DNA from: Planctomycetales bacterium
GTDB lineage: Bacteria > Planctomycetota > Phycisphaerae > SM23-33
NCBI GenBank assembly: GCA_030642005.1
Contig: DAOWOP010000171.1
Span: 1 to 5,774 of the forward strand
Reading direction: 5' to 3'
DNA length: 5,774 nucleotides
In this document: piece after piece, positions 1 through 5,663 of the stretch
Layout of the letters: every line of letters begins with the position of its first letter
Numbering within the stretch: the first letter of the stretch is position 1
Program-made: the position numbers and the translations under genes
The notes under the pieces: model-generated
What the model saw: only the letters and a program-made list of their open reading frames with translations
What the model was told of the DNA's origin: nothing
Databases searched by the model: none

Positions 1-195
1 CAGTTTGATCCGCGACTGGCGGAGTTGCTGTTGTCGCTGGACCTGGAGGATTTTCTGACACAAATCCGCACAACCGGAATGGGCGACTCGAAGGCCTTTG
101 AAAATTCGACCACCCTGTCGCCCTTCGACAGGCTCAGGGCGACCATGAGCGGCGTCGAAGGGTCGCGAAACGCCAATGGCCTGCGGAAACAGTAG
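1..195 (+). CDS. C-terminal end of an unidentified protein (possibly HD-GYP type), with a repeat-derived tail
   Basis: Frame 1 is open from the window edge to a TAG at 193-195, giving 64 visible residues; the start lies outside the window. Visible residues 2-19 (FDPRLAELLLSLDLEDFL) resemble the 'FDP.lv..ll' end of HD-GYP phosphodiesterase/response-regulator domains, where this motif closes the last helix. That match is from memory and covers very few residues, so the family is only a suggestion. After about residue 30 the sequence stops looking like a folded domain. Residues 37-55 (from TLSPFDRLRATMSGVEGS) are the translation of a palindromic DNA repeat, so the tail was probably acquired by repeat insertion near the original stop. 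The stop is 24 bases before the STAS gene start, so the two are probably co-transcribed. Confidence 0.6.
   Translation, partial: QFDPRLAELLLSLDLEDFLTQIRTTGMGDSKAFENSTTLSPFDRLRATMSGVEGSRNANGLRKQ
113..166 (+). repeat. CCCTTCGAC-type palindromic repeat inside a coding region
   Basis: Nested inverted repeats are visible. CCTGTCG (114-120) pairs with CGACAGG (126-132) around a 5-base loop. GTCGCCC (117-123) pairs with GGGCGAC (137-143). CCCTTCGAC (121-129) pairs with GTCGAAGGG (154-162). The stems overlap, so alternative folds are possible. I recognise this as a dispersed intergenic repeat seen in many environmental bacterial genomes. Here it lies in frame within the upstream gene. Confidence 0.75.
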
Positions 196-219
196 TAATT
201 TGCGGTTGAGGAAAAGACG

Positions 220-585
220 ATGAAGATTACTGAGGAAAGTTACGGTCAGGCCGTCCTTCTCATTTGCAGCGGTGAACTGACGGCCGATTCTCTGGACGCC
301 TTCAGAGCCGTCGTTGAGCAAATCGAGTATCGTCTCTGCGAAGGCTCCGATCAGCCGGACGCGACCGTTAAAGGCGACCTGGTGCTGAACCTCGAAGCGG
401 TGCCTTTTGTGGATTCAGCCGGACTGGAGTACCTGCTCGATTTGCAGGAAAGATTCGCTGAAAAACTCGGACGGGTCAAACTGACCAGCCTTAATGAAAA
501 TATCGCGAAGATCCTTGAGGTTACTCGTCTGGACAATGCCTTCGAACAATTTGAGGACGTCTCCAAAGCAGTCAAGGCAATGTAG
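220..585 (+). CDS. STAS-domain protein (SpoIIAA-like anti-sigma-factor-antagonist family)
   Basis: This 121-residue protein is essentially a single STAS domain, close to the usual SpoIIAA length of 105-120. It starts with a beta strand (VLLICSGELT, residues 12-21). The diagnostic loop is FVDSAGLEYLL at residues 63-73. Ser66 in DSAG matches the serine phosphorylated in SpoIIAA and RsbV. The C-terminal part (VKLTSLNENIAKILEVTRL) is the usual last strand plus helix. A loop at about residues 40-52 is longer than in SpoIIAA. The ATG at 220 is supported by GAGGA at 208-212, seven bases upstream. In the family the protein switches partners with a serine kinase/anti-sigma factor, but no kinase or sigma factor is in this window. 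Its place ahead of pilB suggests a role in controlling the pilus motor or linked signalling, which is inference. Cytoplasmic; no signal peptide or membrane segment. Confidence 0.9.
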   Translation: MKITEESYGQAVLLICSGELTADSLDAFRAVVEQIEYRLCEGSDQPDATVKGDLVLNLEAVPFVDSAGLEYLLDLQERFAEKLGRVKLTSLNENIAKILEVTRLDNAFEQFEDVSKAVKAM

Positions 586-593
586 AAAAGCGA

Positions 594-648
594 TCAGCGG
601 TCAGCAATCAGTAAAAAGCTGAATGCTGAATGCTGACCGCTGACCGCT
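594..648 (+). repeat. Heptamer-based palindromic repeat (copy 1) upstream of pilB
   Basis: TCAGCGGTCAGC (594-605) pairs perfectly over 12 bases with GCTGACCGCTGA (632-643). Pairing continues inward after one mismatch (TCAG 608-611 with CTGA 626-629). The right arm consists of tandem 7-base units: GCTGAAT (618, 625) and GCTGACC (632, 639), followed by a decayed GCTAAC. The left arm is built from the same heptamer in inverse orientation. The element starts 8 bases after the STAS stop and ends 15 bases before the pilB ATG. It therefore fills the intergenic gap and replaces any obvious ribosome binding site. No T-tract follows, so it does not look like a standard intrinsic terminator. Confidence 0.85.
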
Positions 649-663
649 AACTTGGTAACAACG

Positions 664-2379
664 ATGATTACGATTGGAAGCGACCAGAAACTTCAATTGG
701 GCCAGTTGCTCATTAAGAGCGGCGCCGTTACCGAAGAGCAATTGGCCGAGGCGCTGGACCTCCAGAAGGCCGACAAGAAAGGCCTCCTGCTGGGTGAGAT
801 ACTTCTCGAACAGACGATCTGCTCTCAGGAGCAGATCATGGAGGCCTTGGCGCTGGGGTACGGCGTTCCCTTCGCCCGCATCTCCGGCAGGATCGCTGAC
901 CCGAAAATCATCGATGTTCTGGACAGAGATTTCGTGGAAAAGCATTGTGTCCTGCCTCTGTTCAGGGTCCGGGGGGTGCTGACAATAGCGGTAACCGAAC
1001 CGGCCAATGTCTTCCTGGTAGAAGAAATCGCCCGCAAGACCGAATACCGTGTGCAGATCGTCTGCGCCACCGCCAAAGACATCCGCAGCACCATCCAGAC
1101 GCACCTGCCGGCCGCCAACGTCTTCGTCATCGACGACATCGTGGGCGAAGTCAGCGCCGGGGACCTTGCGCTTGTGGAAGAACAGGCTGAAGATTTGGTC
1201 GATCTGGAAGCGGCCGCCGGAGACTCCCCCGTAATCCGGATGGTCAACTATCTGATTTATAACGCCGTCCGCGAGAGTGCCTCCGACATTCACATCGAGC
1301 CGGACGACAAGTCCCTGCGAGTTCGCTTCCGCGTTGACGGTCGGCTCTACGAAAAGATGCACCTGCCCTTCAAACTTTTACCGGCCATTGTCAGCCGGAT
1401 CAAGATAATGGCCGGTCTGGACATCTCCGAGCGCCGCCTGCCGCAGGACGGGGGCATCCACGTGTTGATGGAAAATCGCCCCGTCGATCTGCGCGTCTCG
1501 ACGCTGAACGGAAAGTCCGGCGAAAAGGTGGTTATCCGCGTCATCGACAACCGCAACGTCCTGGTGAACCTCGAGAAACTGGGTTTCGGATATGAAACTC
1601 TCAAACAGTGGCGTAAAGTAATTTCCGTCCCCAACGGCATCGTCCTGGTAACAGGCCCGACCGGAAGTGGGAAATCCACCACGCTCTACAGCGTGCTGAA
1701 GGAACTCAACAACGACGAAGTGAACATCTGCACAATCGAGGATCCCATCGAGTTCAATCTTCCATGGATCAACCAGTTCCAGGTCAACGAGAAGATCGGA
1801 TTTACCTTCGCCGCTGCGCTGCGTTCGCTGCTCAGGCAGGACCCGGACATCATCATGGTCGGTGAGGTTCGTGATTCGGAAACAGCGCAGATTGCGATCC
1901 AGGCCGCTCTTACCGGGCATATGGTACTGGCCTCTCTCCATACCAATGACGCTCCCGGCGCGATTACCCGCCTGCTGAATATCGGTGTCGAGCCGTACCT
2001 CGTAGCCGCTTCGCTGACCGGCGTACTGGCGCAACGCCTTGTTCGCAAGATATGCAACAACTGTAAGGAGCCTTTCGACCCGTCGGCCAAGATCCGCCGA
2101 GCCGTCGAGCACCTCGCCGGGCAGGTCGAAACGTTTTATCATGGCACAGGCTGCAACAAGTGCCGAAACAGCGGGTACTCCGGGCGGATCGGAATCTACG
2201 AACTGCTGACGCCTGACGACGCTATGCGGGACAACGTTACCGCTGCGACCAGTATAAACGAACTTCGCCGACTGGCCGCCGAAACGGGTATGACCGGCCT
2301 GCGCGCCGACGGTATGGACAAGGTCAAAGCCGGCATCACCACCGTCGAGGAAATTTTCCGCGTTACCGACGCCGGATGA
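664..2379 (+). CDS. pilB: Type IV pilus extension ATPase PilB (GspE/PilB family)
   Basis: This 571-residue cytoplasmic AAA+-like secretion ATPase should hydrolyse ATP to drive pilin assembly by turning the PilC platform. Residues 10-70 form an MshEN-type N-domain with two related helical motifs, followed by a second N-domain to about residue 150 and an acidic linker (about 160-187). The catalytic part begins near ASDIHIEP (206-213). It has Walker A GPTGSGKST (331-339, Lys337), the Asp box TIEDPIEF (357-364), Walker B DPDIIMVGEVRD (393-404, Glu401) and the His box with His419 and LHTND. Paired cysteines CNNC (464-467) and CNKC (497-500) form the zinc site typical of PilB/GspE. The ATG at 664 is preferred; an in-frame TTG at 652 would add four residues, and neither has a clear Shine-Dalgarno site. 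GspE of a type II system is the alternative, but the adjacent pilT argues for PilB. Confidence 0.93.
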   Translation: MITIGSDQKLQLGQLLIKSGAVTEEQLAEALDLQKADKKGLLLGEILLEQTICSQEQIMEALALGYGVPFARISGRIADPKIIDVLDRDFVEKHCVLPLFRVRGVLTIAVTEPANVFLVEEIARKTEYRVQIVCATAKDIRSTIQTHLPAANVFVIDDIVGEVSAGDLALVEEQAEDLVDLEAAAGDSPVIRMVNYLIYNAVRESASDIHIEPDDKSLRVRFRVDGRLYEKMHLPFKLLPAIVSRIKIMAGLDISERRLPQDGGIHVLMENRPVDLRVSTLNGKSGEKVVIRVIDNRNVLVNLEKLGFGYETLKQWRKVISVPNGIVLVTGPTGSGKSTTLYSVLKELNNDEVNICTIEDPIEFNLPWINQFQVNEKIGFTFAAALRSLLRQDPDIIMVGEVRDSETAQIAIQAALTGHMVLASLHTNDAPGAITRLLNIGVEPYLVAASLTGVLAQRLVRKICNNCKEPFDPSAKIRRAVEHLAGQVETFYHGTGCNKCRNSGYSGRIGIYELLTPDDAMRDNVTAATSINELRRLAAETGMTGLRADGMDKVKAGITTVEEIFRVTDAG

Positions 2380-2413
2380 GCGGACTAAGCGAGTTGCAAT
2401 AATGTTTGAATAC

Positions 2414-2433
2414 TGTCCTGATGTGTCGGGACA
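2414..2433 (+). repeat. Short hairpin downstream of pilB
   Basis: TGTCCTGA (2414-2421) pairs with TCGGGACA (2426-2433) around a four-base loop TGTG, with a single G-T wobble. It lies 35 bases after the pilB stop. No T-run follows, so it is more likely part of the repeat-rich spacer, or an mRNA 3'-end stabilising structure, than a terminator. Confidence 0.6.
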
Positions 2434-2436
2434 AAA

Positions 2437-2590
2437 CACGAAATCCGAATGTCGAAATACGAAACAAATTCAAAATCCGAATTTCCCAATGTTCAAAATA
2501 CAGAACGTTGGGGACGTTTTTGTTTTTACGTTTCGGATTTCGGTCATTTGTATTTCGATATTGTTTCGGATTTCGGATTTAGATATTCGA
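2437..2590 (+). repeat. AT-rich CGAAATCCGAA palindromic repeat between pilB and pilT
   Basis: The spacer between pilB and pilT (2380-2646) is far more AT-rich than its neighbours and is a long imperfect inverted repeat. CGAAATCCGAA (2439-2449) pairs with TTCGGATTTCG (2565-2575, repeated at 2532-2542). CGAAATAC (2453-2460) pairs with GTATTTCG (2550-2557), and AATCCGAA (2474-2481) with TTCGGATT (2532-2539). I recall the words TTTCGGATTTCGG and GTATTTCGATATTG from a dispersed intergenic element in Planctomycetota and related genomes. The rest of the gap (2591-2646) holds a T6 run at 2623-2628 and no convincing promoter. Confidence 0.8.
2483..2527 (+). terminator. Terminator-like hairpin and T-tract at the centre of the AT-rich repeat
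   Basis: CCCAATGTTC (2485-2494) pairs with GAACGTTGGG (2503-2512) as ten pairs with one G-T wobble and an eight-base loop. It can extend by a further wobble and an A-T pair. Five bases later comes TTTTTGTTTTT (2517-2527). The layout fits a rho-independent terminator on the + strand. The stem is AT-rich and the T-tract is slightly displaced, and the structure may simply be the core of the repeat. If active, it would reduce read-through from pilB into pilT. Confidence 0.4.
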
Positions 2591-2646
2591 ATTTTGCAGG
2601 TTGGTGACTTGGCTGTTCAAACTTTTTTACAGGTAGATTGGAAAGG

Positions 2647-3720
2647 ATGACTCACGACGTGCTCAAGACAATAGACGACATGTTCGAACTGGTGATCCGG
2701 CGGGGCGCCAGCGACATCATCTTTACACCGGGCGTACCCCCGGCAATCTGGGTGTCCGGAGAGATGATAATCACCGAATTCGAGATGATGGAGCCTGGGC
2801 GGATCGAAGAGGTGTTCATGCCGCTGCTCACGGCCGAGCAGACCGATCTGCTCCAGACCGTCGGCGACATCGACTTTGCCATAGGCAAACATGGCGTAGG
2901 ACGTTTTCGCATTAATATTCATCGGCAGCGAGGCACGCTCAGCGTGGCTATGCGGTTTATACCGCAGAAGGTTCCGGATTTTGAGCAGTTGCGACTGCCG
3001 GAACGCATCATCGAATTCGCCAGACTGCCGCGGGGACTGGTGCTGGTAACCGGCGGGTCCGGCGCCGGCAAAAGTACAACACTGGCCGCCATGATCGAAT
3101 TCATCAATGACAACTACGCTTATCATATAATCACACTGGAAGACCCCATTGAGTACACCTTCCGCCACAAGAGGAGCCTCATCGAGCAGCGTGAAGTCGG
3201 CGTGGACACATCGAGTTTCGCCTCGGCGCTTCGGCACGTGGTCCGCCAGAAACCCGACGTTGTACTGATCGGCGAGATGCGCGACCTGGAGACAATTTCC
3301 GCGGCGCTGACAGCCGCCGAAACAGGCCACCTGGTGCTGGCGACACTGCACACAACCTCAGCCGTGCAGACAATCAATCGCATCATAGACGTCTTTCCAG
3401 CCGAACAGCAGGGGCAGATACGTGTGCAACTGTCGGCCATACTCCAGGGCGTTGTCTGCCAGACACTGCTTCACGATCAACTCACCGACGGCATGGTGCC
3501 CGCCGTTGAGATAATGGCGCCGACGCCGGCCATTCGCCGGGTTATACGCGACAGCGAAACACACCTGCTTGCCGGGATGATTGAGACCGGCCAGTCCCAG
3601 GGTATGCAAACACTGGATATGGCGATTTCGCGGCTCGTCGCCGACAGACGAGTTACAACCGAAGACGCCATGGCCAATGCACAGGACCCGGAAAAGATGA
3701 GACGCCTGCTGGCGGCATAA
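2647..3720 (+). CDS. pilT: Type IV pilus retraction ATPase PilT
   Basis: This 357-residue cytoplasmic hexameric ATPase should power pilus retraction and twitching motility. Length and motif order match PilT, and it lacks the long N-domain and the zinc cysteines of PilB. The N-terminal PAS-like part contains RRGASDIIFTPGVPP. Walker A is GGSGAGKST (136-144, Lys142), where most PilT proteins have GPTGSGKST. The Asp box is TLEDPIEY, followed by the PilT-type HKRSLIEQREVG. Walker B is KPDVVLIGEMRD (202-213, Glu210), and the His box is AETGHLVLATLH (His228). The PilT-specific C-terminal motif reads AIRRVIRD (295-302), against AIRNLIRE in well-studied PilT. The start is uncertain. ATG 2647 abuts a GGAAAGG run, while an in-frame TTG at 2638 has AGG four bases upstream and would add three residues. 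The long repeat-filled gap before it may uncouple it from pilB. Confidence 0.93.
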   Translation: MTHDVLKTIDDMFELVIRRGASDIIFTPGVPPAIWVSGEMIITEFEMMEPGRIEEVFMPLLTAEQTDLLQTVGDIDFAIGKHGVGRFRINIHRQRGTLSVAMRFIPQKVPDFEQLRLPERIIEFARLPRGLVLVTGGSGAGKSTTLAAMIEFINDNYAYHIITLEDPIEYTFRHKRSLIEQREVGVDTSSFASALRHVVRQKPDVVLIGEMRDLETISAALTAAETGHLVLATLHTTSAVQTINRIIDVFPAEQQGQIRVQLSAILQGVVCQTLLHDQLTDGMVPAVEIMAPTPAIRRVIRDSETHLLAGMIETGQSQGMQTLDMAISRLVADRRVTTEDAMANAQDPEKMRRLLAA

Positions 3721-3725
3721 GAAAA

Positions 3726-3836
3726 AGCAGTCAGCAATCAGCCGTCAGCATTCAGCATTCAGCATTCAGTTTTTTCTTTTGCTGACTGCTGACCGCTGAC
3801 TGCTGACCGCTGATTGCTGATCGCTGATTGCTGAAA
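3726..3836 (+). repeat. Heptamer-based palindromic repeat (copy 2) between pilT and pilC
   Basis: The right arm is eight consecutive 7-base units of the form GCTGANN (3781-3836): GCTGACT, GCTGACC, GCTGACT, GCTGACC, GCTGATT, GCTGATC, GCTGATT, GCTGAAA. The left arm (3726-3769) holds the inverse heptamers, including three tandem copies of CATTCAG-type units. A T-rich spacer (about 3770-3780) separates the arms. AGCAGTCAGC (3726-3735) can pair with GCTGACTGCT at 3781-3790 or 3795-3804, so several hairpin registers are possible. It belongs to the same family as the element before pilB but lies in the opposite orientation, as shown by T-rich versus A-rich spacers. Confidence 0.85.
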
Positions 3837-3839
3837 AGC

Positions 3840-3863
3840 CTGTCTGAAATAGTTTTCAGACAG
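3840..3863 (+). promoter_or_regulatory. Perfect hairpin in the leader just upstream of pilC
   Basis: CTGTCTGAAA (3840-3849) and TTTCAGACAG (3854-3863) form a perfect 10-bp stem with a four-base loop TAGT. It is separate from the heptamer repeat and ends 9 bases before the pilC Shine-Dalgarno GGAG (3873-3876). No T-tract follows. It could protect a processed pilC mRNA end, influence translation initiation, or bind a protein as a DNA palindrome. The function is not shown by the sequence. Confidence 0.55.
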
Positions 3864-3885
3864 AACATATACGGAGCACAAAAAC

Positions 3886-5103
3886 ATGGCGAAGTTCGTA
3901 TATCAGGTCCGAGACAACAGAGGATTAACGGGCAGCGGGGTTCTGAACGCCTTCGACCTGGCCGAAGCATCACGCACGCTGCGAAGCGAAGGAAACGTCA
4001 TCATTGACCTGCGCGAACAATCGGCTTCGGCTGAATCGGCGGGAACCGTTCAGACCAGAAAAGCACGTGCCAAGCATGAGGAAGTCATCTTTTTCGCCAA
4101 CCAGTTGGCCGTCATGGTCGATACCGGCGTTCCGCTGCCGGACGCGCTGGACTGCATCGCCGAGCAGGTTGATTCAATCATCTTTCGCGGCGTGGTAATC
4201 GACCTTGCCGACCAGGTCAAAAGCGGGGTGGATTTTTCGGCCGCCCTGGCCCGATACCCGAAGATTTTCGGTAAACTGTTCGTGGCGATGGTAAGGGCTT
4301 CAGAGGCCTCCGGGATGATGGGTGAAATGCTCCAACGCGTCGCACAATACCTCCAGCGCCAGCAGGAGATACGCAGGCAGGTCAAGGGAGCGGCTACCTA
4401 TCCGCTGGCAATGCTGTGCTTCTGCGTAGTGGTCGTCGTCGCCATGCTGATATTCATCCTGCCTCGGTTTGAGAAGATCTACGCCGGAAAGTCCGCCGTG
4501 CTGCCCATGCCAACCCGATTTCTGCTGGCTTTGTCCGGCGGGCTTGTCGATCACTGGATGTTCATCATCGTCGTTATAGCGGCTGTCGCATCAGCCTGCT
4601 GGTGGTACTTCCGCAGGCCCGACGGTAAAGTTACACTCGACCGCATCCGTATCAACATGCCTGTCCTCGGCAGCATGTTCCGCCGAAGCGCCATGGCCCG
4701 ATCGCTGCGAACACTTTCGACGATGATATCGGCCGGTGTGAGCATGCTCGATGCGCTGACGATCACGGCTGAAGTATCAGGAAACATCTTCTTCAGCCGA
4801 ATCTGGACCGCGCTGGGCGAAAGAATAAAGGAAGGGGCAAGCCTGTCGGATGAAATGCTCAAGCGACCTCTTATCCCTCGCAGCGTTACTCAAATGGTCG
4901 CCGCCGGTGAAAAGACCGGAAGGCTCGGACCGGTAATGGACCGCCTGGCTGGATTCTGCGAACAGGACCTCGAAGTCTCAATCAAAACCGTTACCAGTTT
5001 CATCGAGCCGGTGATGATCGTCGTAATGGGAGGAATCGTCGGCGGTGTCGCTCTGGCCTTGTTGCTGCCGGTCTTCTCACTCTCAAAAGTGGTCGCCGGA
5101 TAA
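3886..5103 (+). CDS. pilC: Type IV pilus inner-membrane platform protein PilC (GspF family)
   Basis: This 405-residue integral membrane protein forms the platform that PilB and PilT act on during pilin assembly and removal. Length and layout are standard for PilC/GspF: two homologous cytoplasmic domains and three membrane segments. The first domain (about 66-170) opens with EEVIFFANQLAVMVDTGVP and contains RASEASGMMGEML. TM1 is about 173-192 (YPLAML to FILPRF) and TM2 about 224-242 (WMFIIVV to CWWYF). The second domain (about 266-372) repeats the pattern with RSLRTLSTMISAGVSMLDAL and MVAAGEKTGRLG. TM3 is about 376-396 and leads into the family ending LPVFSL. The ATG at 3886 is supported by GGAG at 3873-3876, nine bases upstream. 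The usual first residues MAKFVYQVRDNRG also fit. Beside pilB and pilT, PilC is preferred over GspF. Confidence 0.95.
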   Translation: MAKFVYQVRDNRGLTGSGVLNAFDLAEASRTLRSEGNVIIDLREQSASAESAGTVQTRKARAKHEEVIFFANQLAVMVDTGVPLPDALDCIAEQVDSIIFRGVVIDLADQVKSGVDFSAALARYPKIFGKLFVAMVRASEASGMMGEMLQRVAQYLQRQQEIRRQVKGAATYPLAMLCFCVVVVVAMLIFILPRFEKIYAGKSAVLPMPTRFLLALSGGLVDHWMFIIVVIAAVASACWWYFRRPDGKVTLDRIRINMPVLGSMFRRSAMARSLRTLSTMISAGVSMLDALTITAEVSGNIFFSRIWTALGERIKEGASLSDEMLKRPLIPRSVTQMVAAGEKTGRLGPVMDRLAGFCEQDLEVSIKTVTSFIEPVMIVVMGGIVGGVALALLLPVFSLSKVVAG

Positions 5104-5123
5104 AATCGTCCGCGACAGGTATG

Positions 5124-5420
5124 TCAATTGTTGTCTGCTTCGTGCTTCGGCGAGGGCGGGTCTGCCCGCACCGCAACGTTCATCTCGCACTCGGCGGCGA
5201 TGTCGAGGAACTCCCTGCGATGGAGTTCCTCCAGTTGCTTTCCCCGGCCTTTGAGTTTCTCATTAAACTTGACGCACTTTTCCTGCATTGCCTCGTGCGT
5301 ATCGGCGCTGCCGCCGATGATATGGAAATTCTCGCCGCGAGTCGCGCGGATATGGCCGTCGTCGTTATCCAGTCCGACGCCCAGAAGCATCGCCTTCTTT
5401 TCAGGTTCGGGGACTCTCAC
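5124..5420 (-). CDS. Uncharacterised 98-residue hydrophilic protein
   Basis: I do not recognise a named family. The protein begins MRVPEPEKKAMLLGVGLDN, followed by DDGHIRATRGENFHIIGGS and a charged, probably helical second half (HEAMQEKCVKFNEKLKGRGKQ to EFLDIAAECEM). It has no signal peptide, membrane segment or nucleotide-binding motif. Three things support it as a real gene: a GTG start at 5420-5418 with GAGG on the - strand (5429-5426) five bases upstream, a consensus-like promoter just beyond, and non-repetitive, gene-like composition. From memory, similar small proteins of unknown function occur in Planctomycetota, but I cannot confirm this here. The last ~18 residues are Pro/Asp/Asn-rich and overlap a GCGGG/CCCGC inverted repeat (5156-5169). 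It converges on pilC with 20 bases between the stops and no visible intrinsic terminator. Confidence 0.72.
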   Translation of the reverse strand: MRVPEPEKKAMLLGVGLDNDDGHIRATRGENFHIIGGSADTHEAMQEKCVKFNEKLKGRGKQLEELHRREFLDIAAECEMNVAVRADPPSPKHEADNN

Positions 5421-5454
5421 CGTTACCTCGCAGGTATTCCTGTTACCGACGCCT

Positions 5455-5484
5455 ATTATATCGCTAATCCGTCCGCAATATCAA
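5455..5484 (-). promoter_or_regulatory. Sigma70-type promoter for the 98-residue gene
   Basis: On the - strand, TTGATA (5484-5479) and TATAAT (5460-5455) are separated by 18 bases. The -10 matches the consensus fully and the -35 matches at five of six positions. Transcription would start near 5448, leaving a leader of roughly 28 bases that contains the GAGG ribosome binding site. Promoter, ribosome site and start codon are therefore consistently spaced. Confidence 0.55.
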
Positions 5485-5556
5485 TACTCATCAAGCGGGG
5501 AAATAATCCCGAACCAACCGCCGACCAATCTTGCAGCCTGCGGAATCCCGATGTCC

Positions 5557-5578
5557 ACCTGTCTGCCAACAGGCAGGT
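5557..5578 (+). repeat. CCTGCC-family hairpin
   Basis: ACCTGTCTG (5557-5565) pairs with CAGGCAGGT (5570-5578) around the loop CCAA, giving nine pairs with one G-T wobble. It is the first of three hairpins in the non-coding stretch 5485-5774, which otherwise holds only repeats. Confidence 0.65.
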
Positions 5579-5605
5579 CGGGAGAAAGATTCGCCTGCCT
5601 GCAAG

Positions 5606-5634
5606 CCGGCAGATGAGCGCAGCGAATCTGCCGG
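5606..5634 (+). repeat. CCGGCAGAT inverted repeat
   Basis: CCGGCAGAT (5606-5614) and ATCTGCCGG (5626-5634) form a perfect nine-base stem around an 11-base loop, GAGCGCAGCGA. It is flanked on the left by CCTGCCTGC (5594-5602) and joins directly to the GGAACAATTC units on the right. Confidence 0.7.
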
Positions 5635-5662
5635 AACAATTCGGAACAATTGGGAACGAAAC
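5633..5662 (+). repeat. Short 10-bp tandem repeat (first block)
   Basis: The three units are GGAACAATTC (5633-5642), GGAACAATTG (5643-5652) and a decayed GGAACGAAAC (5653-5662). They match the longer array at 5713-5774, so one array seems to have been split by the hairpin element 5664-5713. Confidence 0.7.
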
Positions 5663-5663
5663 G

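Noticed and set aside
601..1362. 253-residue open frame on the - strand opposite pilB
   Set aside because: It lies antisense to the strongly supported PilB frame, begins inside the heptamer repeat, and resembles no protein.
1378..2439. 353-residue open frame on the - strand opposite pilB
   Set aside because: It mirrors codon structure of the PilB ATPase domain on the other strand and has no recognisable motif.
2561..2589. TTGTTT-N17-TATTCG as a pilT promoter
   Set aside because: Both hexamers match the consensus poorly and lie inside the AT-rich repeat, where such matches arise by chance.
2601..2630. T6 run before pilT as a second terminator
   Set aside because: No stable stem precedes TTTTTT at 2623-2628.
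2402..2650. 82-residue + strand open frame between pilB and pilT
   Set aside because: Almost all of it is translation of the AT-rich palindromic repeat; composition is low-complexity and there is no ribosome binding site.
3781..3836. Possible iteron-type origin or CRISPR-like array in the heptamers
   Set aside because: Units abut without spacers, the arms are inverted into a hairpin, and there is no replication initiator gene or DnaA box nearby.
3752..3973. 73-residue - strand open frame with an SAISGQQSAVSSQQ segment
   Set aside because: That segment is the translated heptamer repeat, and the rest is antisense to the pilC start.
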